Source: [Mycoplasma] phocae (GTDB lineage Bacteria > Bacillota_I > Bacilli_A > Mycoplasmatales > Metamycoplasmataceae). From it: a stretch of DNA of 64,000 bases. Position numbers and translations under genes: made by a program. The stretch covers positions 744,001-808,000 of the forward strand of contig NZ_CP029295.1 in assembly GCF_003332325.1 (NCBI RefSeq), in the 5' to 3' direction. Below the pieces are notes generated by a model that saw only the letters and a list, made by a program, of their open reading frames with translations, did not search any database and was not told the DNA's origin. Shown piece by piece: positions 42,490-53,418 of this stretch (within the stretch, counting starts at the first letter, position 1; every line of letters starts with the position of its first letter).

Positions 42490-43668
42490 ATGAAAAACAA
42501 AAATTTTAAGTGATGAATTGCTTTACCTGTAGCAATTACTACACTACCATTAATTGCTGCTGCCTGTGGAAACACTAGTGGCAAAGAAATGGATAAGAAA
42601 CCATCTCCAAATATTCCTGATATGAATAGTGAAACAAAACCAAATCCTGATAATAGTGGAAATGGTGGAAACAACAATATGACTCCTCCAAAGCCCGATG
42701 ATAAAAACAATCAAGGTGACAAAGGTGACAATAATAATACGTCACCTAAACCAAATGATGAATCAGAGCAAAGCGAAAAAGAGCGTCAAGAAAGAGAGAG
42801 ACTTGAACGCGAAAGGTTTGAAAAAGAACGTTTAGAAAAAGAAAAACGTGATAAAGAACGTCAAGAAAAAGAAGAGAAGGAAAAACTTGAACGTGAAAAA
42901 CAAGAACAAGATAAGCGTGAAAGACAAAGAAAAGAGAGAGAAATTCGATATTTATCGTTATATGATATTTTATATCTAAGAGTAATCGGTATTACTACTA
43001 GTATTCAAAGTCTTAAATCCTATGAAAATATAAAAGAATCTATGTCAATTATCGAACAAATAAGAAGTGAATTTTCTGCTATGGACTTTGTTGAATTGTA
43101 TAGAGAAGTATATCTAAAAAAAATTCCAGAAGCGAGTCCATTCGTTAAAAAAATTGTCGAAAATGTATTAAATGGAGTATTAAAACCAATTGATTTAGGA
43201 AAAGAATTTATAAATAAATTTAAAGAATACATAAATAGTAATGAAAAAAACACAGAGTTTGAAGATATAATAACGAAATTACTTCTAGATAATCCAGTTG
43301 ATGGGAGATATTATCCATTTATTTTTTTATTAGAGTATACAAGTAGTAGCTTTACTAATTTTTCAAATCCTTCAGAAAATTCGGAATACTATATTTCATT
43401 ATTTAAAAAGTATTGAGACCAATTAATTTCACTTAAAAATTCTGATTTTTTAAATTATCAATATTTATATTATTTAAAAAAATCCTTATCAAATTACAAT
43501 AATGATAAAGCAAATAAATTCTATAATAATAGACAAAATGTGGAAATTTCACTGGCAATAGAAAAAATAATTGACAAAGCAATTTCAAATAAATCCTTAT
43601 TATCCGAAATGGATGTACAGGAAATTAATACATTATTTAAAAAAGCGGAAGGTTTAATAAAATATTAA
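42490..43668 (+). CDS. Lipoprotein of the tandem array, copy 2
   Basis: 392 residues with the same signal and lipobox (LIAAAC) as copy 1, a shorter Asn/Gly-rich linker and a longer charged Glu/Arg/Lys stretch (about 92-156). The C-terminal domain starts YLSLYDILYLRVIGITTSI and has clearly diverged from copy 1, although the motifs NSEYY, FK-KYW and the final helix align. The size of the charged stretch varies between copies, as expected for repeat slippage. The single Trp-TGA near 43416 is conserved in copies 1 and 4. Confidence 0.85.
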
Positions 43669-44040
43669 AATTTAAATTTTCATACTATAACAGATTACAT
43701 TAGTTTAATAAATTCAATTGTTTAATTTATATATTTTTTTCACATTATGTATATGCATAGTGTGGAATTTTTATATAAATAACATTAAAATCTTTTGTGT
43801 TTTTAAATATTCAAATTAACAAATAAAATTTTAGTTAAAAATAATTTTAATTCAGTATATCTACTATGCCTTAAATAAATATCATAAATAAAAATGATTG
43901 TTACTAATGCTAATTTTTTAATATTATAAAAGTCTTGTCAATTGAGTTATATTTTTGATAAGGACTCAGACTAAATGTCTTATTTTATGTGCCACTTGCT
44001 AGTTATATAGTTTAATTTCTTAAAATAAAATACAAAAACT
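43669..44040. other. Spacer between array copies 2 and 3
   Basis: 372 nt without a supported frame. It contains the terminator at 43741-43775 and, at its end, the damaged promoter of copy 3. Confidence 0.45.
43741..43775 (+). terminator. Terminator of array copy 2
   Basis: cacattatg (43741-43749) pairs with catagtgtg (43756-43764) with one G-U pair, followed by GAATTTTTAT. Confidence 0.55.
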
Positions 44041-45190
44041 ATGAAAAAGAAAAATTTTAAGTGATGAATTGCTTTACCTGTAGCAATTACTACACTACCA
44101 TTAATTGCCGCAGCTTGTGGAAATACTAGCGGCAAAGAAATGGATAAAAAACCATCTCCAAATATTCCTGATATGAATAGTGAAACAAAACCAAATCCTG
44201 ATAATAGTGGAAATGGTGGTCAAAGTCAAGGCGGCAATGGTGGAAACAACAATATGACTCCTCCAAAGCCCGATGATAAAAACAACCAAGGTAATAATAA
44301 TATGTCACCTAAACCAAATAATGAATCGATGCAACGCGAAAAAGAGTGCCAAGAGAGAGACTTGAAAAAGAGCGTTTAGAGCAAGAAAAACGTGATAGAG
44401 AACGTCAAGAAAAAGAAAGAATCGAACGCGAAAGATTAGAAAAGGAAAAAATCTAAAGGCAAAGAAAAGAGCGAGAAATTCAATATCTGTCATTATATGA
44501 TATTTTATATCTAAGAGTAATCGGTATTACTACTAGTATTCGAAATCTTAAATCCTATGAAAATATAAAAGAATCTATGTCAATTATCGAACAAATAAGA
44601 AGTGAATTTTCTGCTATGGACTTTGTTGAATTGTATAGAGAAGTATATCTAAAAAAAATCCAGAAGCGAGTCCATTCGTTAAAAAAAATGTCGAAAATGT
44701 ATCAAATGGAGTATTAAAACCAATTGATTTAGGAAAAGAATTTATAAGTAAATTTGAAGAATACATAAGTAATGATACAAAAAATAATGAGTTTGAAGAT
44801 ATTGTAATGGATTTAATTGAAGATAAGCTTGATGGAAAGCATTATTCATTTATTTTTTTACTAGAAAATACAAACAATGGTTTTACTAATTTTTCAAATC
44901 CACAAACAAATAGTGAATATTATATTTTGTTACTTCAAAAATATTAAGAAACTCTAGTCCTCTTAAAAATAATAATTTTTATGATTACCCCCTATTTGTA
45001 TTATATGAGAAAAAATTTGATAAATTATAATTCAACTGATAATAGAAACCCACGATTTGCAGAAAGAAAAAATGTGCATTTAGCAAATGAATTGTTCATT
45101 ATTATAAATGGCAGCATTAATAATAAAATTTCTTTAACACAAGAACAAATATCAGAAATTAATGAATTAGTAAAAAATATAAAACCTTAA
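44041..45190 (+). pseudogene. Decayed lipoprotein gene, array copy 3
   Basis: Starts with an intact signal and lipobox but breaks after 112 codons. Compared with copy 2 there is a 4-nt deletion near 44360 (leading to TAG at 44377), a TAA at 44454, a one-base deletion after the A-run near 44660, a TGA-to-TAA change at 44945 and a one-base insertion near 44978. The ribosome binding site block GGAATTA is missing before the ATG and the -10 box reads TTTAAT. The middle matches copy 2, but from about 44905 (PQTNSEYYIL) to the terminator it matches copy 1, so it is a recombinant. Confidence 0.9.
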
Positions 45191-45196
45191 TTCCCT

Positions 45197-45248
45197 AAAA
45201 AATAAAATTCAAATTGCGATGAATGTTGTTATAAGAATTTTATTTTTT
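45197..45248 (+). terminator. Terminator after array copy 3
   Basis: aaaaaataaaattc (45197-45210) pairs with gaattttatttttt (45235-45248), a duplicate of the copy 1 terminator. Confidence 0.6.
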
Positions 45249-45325
45249 ATTTTTTATTTTATGTTCATTAATTGAAATTATTTATTTAATAGTACTATTT
45301 ATTATTTCATTTGTTAGTTATATAG

Positions 45326-45331
45326 TATAAT
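45326..45331 (+). promoter_or_regulatory. -10 box of lipoprotein array copy 4
   Basis: TATAAT after TTAGTTATATAG, with AAAAGGA before the ATG. Confidence 0.6.
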
Positions 45332-45357
45332 CCATTAATAAATACAAAAGGAATAAT

Positions 45358-46416
45358 ATGAAAAAGAAAAATTTTAAATGATGAATTGCTTTGCCTGTGG
45401 CAATTACCGCAGTACCATTAATTGCTGCGGCTTGTGGAAACACTAGTGGCAAAGGAATGGATGAAAAAATAACAGATCCTAATAAAAATGGAAATAGTGG
45501 ACAAAACGAAGGTGGCAATGGTGGAAACAACAATATGACTCCACCAAATCCTGATAATGGAAACAATCAAGGTAATAATAATACGTTGCCTAAACCAAAT
45601 GACGAAGAATCACAACGTGAAAAAGAACGTCTAGAAAAAGAAAAATTTGAAAAACTTGAGAGAAAAGTTCAATATTTATCACTTCATGAATTATTATATT
45701 CAAGTATAAGTGATATTGCCGAAAATATGCTAAATGAAATATTTGATAATCAAGATGCCTTTAAAAAAATTAAAACTATTGATGAATCTAAATTTATTTT
45801 AAGTAAAATAAAAAGAGATAAATCAATACAGGATTTTGTTGAATTATATAATGAAGAATTATCTAAAAATGAATCTCCAGAAAATGAATTAATTAAAATG
45901 ATATTTAATAATGTTGCCAATGAAAAAAAGAATCCAATCGAGCTAGGTGATAATTTTGTAAATGAATACACAAAATTTATTGCTGGTAACAATCCGAATT
46001 TTGGTAAAGTAATTTTAAATTTATTTTTTCCAGAAACGGAAGAAGTTAGTGACAATCTTATTTTCTTTGCATTATTATTATTAGAATATTCAAATAGTAA
46101 CTTTTCTTTATCTTCAGACGAAAAAACAAATAGTGAACATTATATTTTGTTGTTTAAAAACTATTGAGAAACTCTAGTTTCTCTTAAAAATAATGATTTT
46201 TATAGTTATCAATATTTATATGTTTTAAGAAGAAATTTAATGAATTATAATTTGAAAAATAGTACTAAAAATCCATTATTTGCACAAAGAAAAAATGAAG
46301 ACATATCAAATCACCTAAAGGCTATTATTGATAAAGTTATTGAAGATAAATCTTCATTAACAAAAGAACAAGTAGATCAAATTAATGGTCTATTAAATGC
46401 TGCAAAATTAAATTAG
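45358..46416 (+). CDS. Lipoprotein of the tandem array, copy 4
   Basis: 352 residues, the shortest intact member. The signal and lipobox match the other copies, but the linker is shorter and the charged stretch is only about 20 residues (ESQREKERLEKEKFEKLE). The C-terminal domain is closest to copy 1: KVQYLSLHELLYSSISDIA, then IDESKFILSKIKR and ELGDNFVNEYTKFI. TGA at 46165-46167 is Trp. It has its own promoter and terminator. Confidence 0.85.
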
Positions 46417-46450
46417 TGATCGAAAATTAATTAAGCAAATTTAGTATTGG

Positions 46451-46487
46451 ATCTACATTGTGCGAAATCATAATGTAGATTTTTTTA
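46451..46487 (+). terminator. Terminator of array copy 4
   Basis: atctacatt (46451-46459) pairs perfectly with aatgtagat (46472-46480), followed by TTTTTTATT. Confidence 0.8.
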
Positions 46488-46579
46488 TTCTTTAATTTAG
46501 GCTTTTTATATTTATTATGGTTTATTAGCAAAAATAATATGTGTTTATTTAGTTTCCCAATTTATTAAGATTAAATTTA

Positions 46580-46616
46580 TGGAAATAAAAAACACTCCTT
46601 TTTTAGAAGCGTTTTT
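46580..46616 (-). terminator. Terminator of the MATE gene
   Basis: On the minus strand aaaaacgct (46616-46608) pairs with agtgttttt (46596-46588), followed by TATTT. Confidence 0.55.
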
Positions 46617-46629
46617 GACTTAGATATTT

Positions 46630-48288
46630 TTATGCTACGGTTTTTTCCATTTCGTTAGTAATATTTCTTTTTCAATTAGTCTTTCAAGCTACGACTTCAA
46701 ATATAATTAAACGAATAAAATCAATTGAATAGAAAATGAAAAATGCTAATTCTAAAGACAATGATCTTGAAGTGTTACGTAGTGGAATAACGATGGCAAA
46801 ACCAATTAAAATTAATCATAAAAATGAAAGTCATTGAGCAGATAATATGGTAAATGATGCTATATTATTTCTTCCACCTGCTCTTGGTAAGGCAGCTGAA
46901 GTGTAGAATCAACATCACATTGGATTAAACGCTAGAAATGTAAAACAGCAAAGTAAAAAAGTATTTTTAAAAGTATTTTTTGTTAATAGTTTAGCATTTT
47001 CGACTCAACTATCATATGCCGAGAATTGTCCTACTTTTGGAATACCATTAAGTCTAATATAATCTATTATTTGTTGATTTTGAATTGGATTTTCGTTAAA
47101 GATGTTAGTAATATATTCTTTTTCTTTTGCATTATAGAATAGATTATGAACGCCATCAATAGTTCCCCTAGATGTGCTAGGTGAATAGGCAATTGCTAAA
47201 ACTATAAATAGCATTAATGTTGACATAAGGATTCCAGCAATCATGTGAAATCCCTTTAAGGCATGTGAATGCTTTTCTGCCTCTTCGAAATTATTATCTC
47301 CTAATTTGCTTGCCACAAAAAACGATACATTACTTGAGCAAACACTAGTGATAGCAGAAGCGACAGCTGATAAGCTTTCAACTAACCCTAAGATGGTTAC
47401 TCCATTTATTCTCATTCATCTCTCACCAATTCCCGATCCTTCTATCATATTATCAGGAAAAGTTTTGCTTCAAATAACCATTCTAAGTGGTATTGTTACC
47501 ATTGCTGCAATTGTAATTATCATTGCTAAACTTCTTTTTAGAATTTGTTTTGCAATTACTTTGGAGATATGAAATAGTTTTAGTAAATTAATAAAAATTT
47601 TTCTATCTTTGAAATAAGTTAGTAATTCATCACTCATTAAACAAACACATGCCCCAATGATTGATCCGACAGCAGCATAATATGCTGGTTTTTTAAGTCC
47701 AAGTAGGAAAATAGCATTAAAGGCTGCGTTTACTAGTAATGTTAGTGTTGCTGAAATCATTGCATATTTTGAATGTCCAGTTTCATTTAGCAACATATTA
47801 GTGTTAAAGTTGAATGATGTAATAATTCAAGAAATTGTAATTAATCATAAATAACTCATTGATTGACTAAGTGTGTTATCATCAATTTTTTGATTTCCGA
47901 TAATTTGAATCATTTGTCTACCGGCGGCTCAGGACGGTATTGCAAAGGCTATTGCAACAAACAAATGCATTCAAATCCGGAGATTCATAATTTGTTTTAC
48001 TTTATCATAATCTTTTTTGCCGTAATATTGCCCTACAAACATTGCCGCAATTCCTTGAATAGCAAAAAATACTGTGTATAAAATACCAGTATAGGTGTTG
48101 GCATATGTTAAGGCGTCAATCCCACCCGTGATATTAGTAACCATGAAGTTATCTAAAAATCCATTTAAACAAAATAAAATTTCCCCAATAACAATTGGCA
48201 TTGTTTTGGCAAAGTATAATTTCCAATCTGTTCTACTTTGTGGGAAAATACGCCTTATAATGTTTTTGTGAATTTTGATTGAATTCAT
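46630..48288 (-). CDS. MATE-family efflux transporter
   Basis: 552 residues with about 12 membrane helices. N-terminal AKTMPIVIGEILFCLNGFLDNFMVTN and IQGIAAMFVGQYYGKKDYDKVKQIM are typical MATE segments; near the end NPMWCWFYTSAALPRAGGRNN is the segment seen in mycoplasma MATE proteins. Many TGA codons are Trp, so the gene looks fragmented under the standard code, and the last 120 codons lie in DNA that could be taken for intergenic. ATG 48288 is chosen because GAGGTGATA precedes it. It is 10 nt after the previous minus-strand gene. The substrate cannot be told from sequence. Confidence 0.9.
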
Positions 48289-48298
48289 TATCACCTCA

Positions 48299-49063
48299 TT
48301 ATAAGTTTCATATTTTTTCTTTTATATCTTTAATTGTTAGTTTATCATCTAAATTTAAATTGTTAATTTGTTTAATTAATTCTCGTTTGCTTGATAAATC
48401 CTTAATTCATTTTTCGATTTCCTCTGGGTGTGATGCTACATGTAGCATTTTTAATACATCATCATAAGAGTACTTGTGTAATTCTTTTAAAATACTTCTT
48501 TCATTTAGTTCGATTAAATATTTTTTTCTTCTATCATTTGCTCGAAGGTTTTTTAATGAATTAGCATATAGTCAATAACCCACGAAAGATGCGATTGCAC
48601 CATTTTTGTTAGTTAATGAATTTTTTAGATATTTATCATTTGTGTTTTGAATAACAATTTTTGTTTTAGTGAAATAGTCTCTATTAAAAAATTTTCCAGT
48701 TAATTTTGACAGTGATACTGTAGTTTTTTCAATTAGGGGTTCAACTTTATTTTCAGGAAACAATCTCTTAATACATTTATTTTCTAGGACTGGATTATGT
48801 CCAATAAAAGTTACATTTTTTATATTTATTTTTTGATTAATATTATTAATGTCTTGCAAAATTCGTTTTCTAATAATTGTTCAGATTGAATTAATGGTAG
48901 TATGCTTTTTAAAGTTAATAATGAAAGTTTTAACTTTAAAAACACTTCTATCATCTAAAAGGCCTAATGTATATGCATAGGGTGTCCCACTGGGAACATT
49001 TATTAATTTTGCAAATGGATTAGTTATTGCCTCAAAATCAATATATACATAGTTTGGATTCAT
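48299..49063 (-). CDS. DEDD exonuclease-like protein (DUF2779-like, tentative)
   Basis: 254 residues. The N-terminus MNPNYVYIDFEAI resembles the first acidic strand (DxE) of DEDD-type exonuclease folds, and VTFIGHNPVLENKCI near 90 resembles the second (N-x-x-x-E region). The C-terminal third is helical and charged. In other mycoplasmas a DUF2779 domain of this type forms the C-terminus of much longer proteins; here it stands alone, so it may be a cut-down version. A TATAAT directly abuts the ATG, which is too close to drive it. It forms a two-gene unit with the MATE gene. Confidence 0.45.
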
Positions 49064-49158
49064 ATTATAGTATTACATATTCTTTTCTTTTTTGATTTTT
49101 GTTATATTTTGGAATAATAAATCATTTATTTAAACAGGATAGTTTTTAATTTAATGAG

Positions 49159-50658
49159 TTATTTTAAAAGTGATCTTCCAGTCATTTCTACTGGTTTTTC
49201 AATTCCTAAATATTCTAAGATTGTAGGAGCAATATCAGCTAACTTACCATTATTTAATTTAATGGCTTTGTCAGTTCCGATTAACATAACAGGACTGGTT
49301 GTGTGTTTTGTTGCTGGTTTTCCTGAACTATCTTCAGTTATTTCGGCATTCCCATGATCTGCGGTAATAAATCATGTGATATTTTTGCTTTGTTTTACAA
49401 CCTCTAAAATTATAGCAAATTGTTTATCAAGAAATTCAATTGCTTCAATTGTCGCTTTCAGATTTCCGGTATGTCCGACCATATCAGGATTAGCATAATT
49501 CATAATAACAAAGTCATTTTTATCTAAATTACTAATTAACTGTTCAGTTATTTCTTTGGCTGACATGTGAGGATAGTCAGCAAATGATTCAGCTTTAATA
49601 CTGTCAACTAAAATACGGTTTTCATTTTGATAAACTTTGTCAATTCCACCATCAAAGAAAAAGGTAACGTGGGCATATTTTTGAGTTTCGGCCAATCGAA
49701 GTTGAACAATATTATTTTTTTCTAGAACTTCACCAAGTGGATTTATGACTTTCATTTCTTCAAAAGCAATTTGCGAATTAATTCCTTCATATTTCATTAA
49801 AGAAACAAAATTAGCAATTTTTTTTGTTATTGGTGGTTTGTAGTCATATAGATTTGATCCAATAATTAAATGGCTTAATTGTCTTGCTCGGTCAGGTCTA
49901 AAATTAAAAAATATTACTGAATCGCCATCTTCTAAAAATCAACCGTCTTTTACTTGTGCTGGAACAAAAAATTCATCTAAAATATTTTGTTTATATTGCT
50001 CTTCAACATATTTGTTTACATCATTAATTTCATTTTTTGAAATTCCCAAAATAGTTTCATATGATGCCATATTTCTTTCAAAAATTTTATCACGGTCCAT
50101 GGCATAAAATCTACCGGCAATTGATGAAATTTTGTAATTATATTTGTTAACTAATTTATTCAACTCATTTAATGAGCTTTGAATTGACATTGGTTTAACA
50201 TCTCGGCCATCACCGAAAATATGAACACTTACTTTTTCAAGTTTTTTTTGATGAGCTAATTTTAAAATTTCAAATAGATGAAGATCTAGTGAATGAACAC
50301 CACCATCACTTAATAGCCCCATGATATGTAAAGTTTTATTAGCTTTTTTAGTTTCATCAATCACTTTATTTAATACTAAATTTTTGTTAAATGTTTTATT
50401 TTTGATCTCTTCATTAATTAGTGATAGTCCGGTGTAAACTATCCGCCCAGCACCAATATTTAAATGTCCAACTTCACTATTACCAATTTGATTTTTTGGT
50501 AATCCGACAGCTTCACCTGATGCCTCAATTAAAGAATTTGGATAATTCTGAAATAAATTATCAAAAGTTGGGTGATGAGCTTGAGCATATGCGTTGCCTT
50601 GAATATCTTGACGAATACCTAAGCCATCAATAATAGTTAAAATTATTTTTTTATTCAT
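49159..50658 (-). CDS. gpmI: 2,3-bisphosphoglycerate-independent phosphoglycerate mutase
   Basis: Glycolytic enzyme that converts 3- to 2-phosphoglycerate using Mn at the active site. 499 residues. IIDGLG at 9-14 carries the first metal Asp; the phosphoserine is S61 in GNSEVGHLNIGAGR; later motifs include GDGRDVKP, AGRFYAMDRD, NYANPDMVGHTG and ITADHGNAE. Several TGA codons are Trp. The protein ends in EMTGRSLLK. No hairpin follows, so read-through into the downstream exonuclease-like gene is possible. Confidence 0.95.
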
Positions 50659-50855
50659 ATTTATGTCCTTATCTTTATATATTATAGTTTAATTACCATC
50701 AACTCACGACCAAAATATGTGCGATTTTAGTACTAAATAATCAATTATTTTTAATTTGTAATGTTTTTATCTATAATATATTTAATTAATTTTTTGTTTA
50801 ATTTGATAAAATAAACTAAGTTTTAGTATTGAAAAAACTTGTGAGGAGAAAGATT

Positions 50856-51002
50856 ATGAAAAGAACTTATCAACCTAAAAAACGTAAACACATTAAAGTG
50901 CATGGTTTTATGGCTAGAATGCAAACTAAAAACGGAAGAAAAGTTTTAGCTGCTAGAAGAGCAAAAGGTAGACATAAATTAACAGTATCAGACGAAAAAT
51001 AG
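50856..51002 (+). CDS. rpmH: 50S ribosomal protein L34
   Basis: 48 residues, basic, starting [22 protein letters not shown], the invariant L34 pattern, with [26 protein letters not shown] precedes the ATG. It is followed by rnpA and yidC, the standard order. In many bacteria this cluster is near oriC, but dnaA is not visible here. Confidence 0.97.
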   Translation: MKRTYQPKKRKHIKVHGFMARMQTKNGRKVLAARRAKGRHKLTVSDEK

Positions 51003-51030
51003 TTTGATATCTTTTTTATTTTAATATCGC

Positions 51031-51357
51031 ATGAATAAAAAAAACATTGTTAAAAAAAATTGAGAATTTCAAAAGATTCTTAGCAAACGACATCAAGTCA
51101 TTTCTAAAAATTTAATTATTTATTTTAGCAAATCAAATTCCTTTAAGGTTGGCATTTCAATACCTAAACAATTTGCCAATGCCGTTAAAAGGAATCATTT
51201 TAAAAACCAAATTAGATCAATACTAAGACAAATGGATATCAGCAAAATTAATTATGAAACAGTAATTATTGCTAGAAAGACATTTTTTAATTTAGAGTGA
51301 AAACAAAAAATTAATGAAATACATAACCTATATGAAAGGATAACTAATGGCAGATAA
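51031..51357 (+). CDS. rnpA: Ribonuclease P protein component
   Basis: Protein subunit of RNase P for tRNA 5' maturation. 108 residues, basic, with the RNA-binding signature AVKRNHFKNQIRSILR near 50-65 (canonical A-V-x-R-N-x-x-K-R-x-x-R). UGA Trp codons near 51060 and 51298 hide the full frame under the standard code. Its 3' end overlaps yidC by 11 nt. Confidence 0.93.
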
Positions 51358-53377
51358 AGATTTTAGTAAGCACTATCGTGACTTTAGAAATAATGGTCCA
51401 CAAGAAAAAGCTCCTAAACAAGTTTGAACTAAAGTTTTCAAATGGTTTAAGATTGTTATCATCATCATTTTTATTACCGTTGGATTAGTTGGTTGCGTGC
51501 AATCGCTAGCAGTTAAATCGAGTTCTAAAGTTGGATCTGGTCAAGAGTTATACGTTTCAAAAGACAAAATATCTCCGAACATTATAACTTTTAGATACAA
51601 TGAAACAACAAACTCATTTTTCCTACCTAATAAAATTAATGAGCGGAACATTATTGCCAATAATTACTTAAGTTTAAAAGATCCTAAGGCCTTAAATGAA
51701 ATTAGAGCACAAGACAGACGTACTGGTGACCCTAATGGATTTGGGATCTATGGTGGAAACTCCTTTGCCTTACAACTTCAAACTTTAAGAAAGCTTAAAG
51801 AAAATGATAGCTATACTTCAAACTTATCACGTGAAGAAAATTGAGCAAATATTAATGGTGATACAAGTAATATAAGCCAAGATTCTGATTTTGTGTATAG
51901 AAGAAATAACAAATATAGCTACATTAATTTAGGAGATGCAAATGGCCTTGGAGCGACAACAAAATACAGTCCAGTTACTGATTTTAGTGAAATTGTTATT
52001 CCAACAGAAATTCAATTTGCACAAGTTCAAAATTCAGATGGTAGTTCAAGAATTGATAATAAATCACTTTCTAAATTTACTTATGGAAAATTACTTTCAA
52101 CAATTGAAGGTGGTTCATCTGTACAAGACATTTTATTACGTGATTTACTTCAAGTTTTATTTGAAGAAACCTTATATATTTGAAACAAGAAAAATCTAGA
52201 TCACAATGTTTCACTTGTGGATCCAAATAATAACGCACAAAGAATTACAAAAAAAGTTTCAATAAGAGAAATATTAGGAACCTCTGAAACTTCTAGCAAA
52301 ACCGAAATTATTAATCAATGAAACCAATACATTAAATCATTTAAAAACAAAGCTGCTAAAACAAATGCATTAACTGAAGAAGAAGGACAAAATTTACTAT
52401 GAATTTCAACTTCATCAATTATTCCATTTAGACAATATTTAGAATTAGCAAGATATTCAAGTAGTGGTTATAAAGTTGATGGTGAAACTGTATTTACCAA
52501 AAATAACATTACCGAACTTGGTAACTACGATGATAAAAGATGAATTTCTCAATTATATAATGGTAGTTCTGTAGTTCCTCAAAAAGCAATTTCAACTTAC
52601 AAGGAATATTGACAACAAGGACCATTTTATGGAATATTCGTATATCCAGTTAATGCCTTTATGAACGTTATTATTTCAAGTTTAGGTGCAACCGGATGAA
52701 GTGTAATTTTAGCATTAATTATTATTGTTATTATTGTAAGATTTCTAACCTTTGTTATTTCATTTAAAACTTTATTCAGTCAAGCTAAAATGGAAGAATT
52801 CAACCAAAAGAAAGCTAAAATTGAAGCTAAGTATGCTGAATATAAAAATGATAAAAAAATGAATCAACGTAAGCAATTAGAAATTAGTGAACTTTATAAA
52901 AAAGAAAAAATCTCCCCATGGGGGCAAATGGCCACGATGTTCATTACCCTTCCAATTCTTATTGTTGTCTTTAGGATTATTTCAACATCACCTGAAATTA
53001 AACAAGCAACAATATATGGAATTCAACTGTCAGCAACATCAATTAGTCGGGTATTCTCAAATCGTGAATTCTCATATCTTCCAATAATTATTGTTTCCCT
53101 AGCGGTTCAAGCTTTAGCACAATATATGCCAAAAATTCTTAATATCAAAAAGAAAAAATCATTACGAGCTGATGCTTATCAACGGGAAGCGATGAAAAAA
53201 GAAAAACGTAAATTTAATATTATTTCATTAATATTTATTGGAATTGGTGTGTTATTTAGTGCCGGTCTTCAAATCTATTGAATATTTGGTGGTATATGAA
53301 CAATTCTACAACATATATTTGTTCACTACTTCCAAAGAACTAAATTGTTTAAAACAAAAATAGAACCAAAACTATAA
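51347..53377 (+). CDS. yidC: Membrane protein insertase YidC
   Basis: 676 residues, long for a Gram-positive YidC. A first membrane helix near 33-52 is followed by a large extracellular domain of about 390 residues. The conserved insertase core then starts near FMNVIISSLGATGWSVILALIIIV, with the coiled SQAKMEEFNQKKAKIEAKYAEYK hairpin, ISPWGQMATMFITLPILI, and further helices ending near 670. UGA Trp codons are frequent. VGLVGCVQS near residue 49 resembles a lipobox but falls inside the first helix. Confidence 0.93.
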
Positions 53378-53381
53378 TAAA

Positions 53382-53410
53382 AAAATTCAGGTTAGCCCTG
53401 ATTTTTTTAT
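53382..53410. terminator. Bidirectional terminator between yidC and pepF
   Basis: ttcagg and cctgat form a short stem around TTAGC, with A-runs to the left and T-runs to the right, so it can serve both converging genes. Confidence 0.6.
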
Positions 53411-53418
53411 TCTCAAAA

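Noticed and set aside
46736-46905. Plus-strand frame (56 codons, starting MKNANSKDND) first read as a broken membrane protein gene
   Set aside because: The minus strand of the same DNA is the C-terminus of the MATE transporter, with its conserved FYTSAALPRAGGRNN segment, and stays open to TAA at 46630. The plus frame is a shadow.
49064-49075. TATAAT directly before the ATG at 49063 as its promoter
   Set aside because: The box abuts the start codon, so transcription would begin inside the gene; an upstream promoter or read-through from gpmI is more likely.
50659-50855. Replication origin next to rpmH
   Set aside because: Only one poor DnaA-box-like sequence is seen, with no cluster, and dnaA/dnaN are absent, although rpmH-rnpA-yidC are often near oriC.
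51478-51500. Lipobox in YidC (VGLVGC) making it a lipoprotein
   Set aside because: The Cys lies about 50 residues into the protein at the end of the first membrane helix, which fits a non-cleaved anchor of this YidC form better; not decided by sequence alone.
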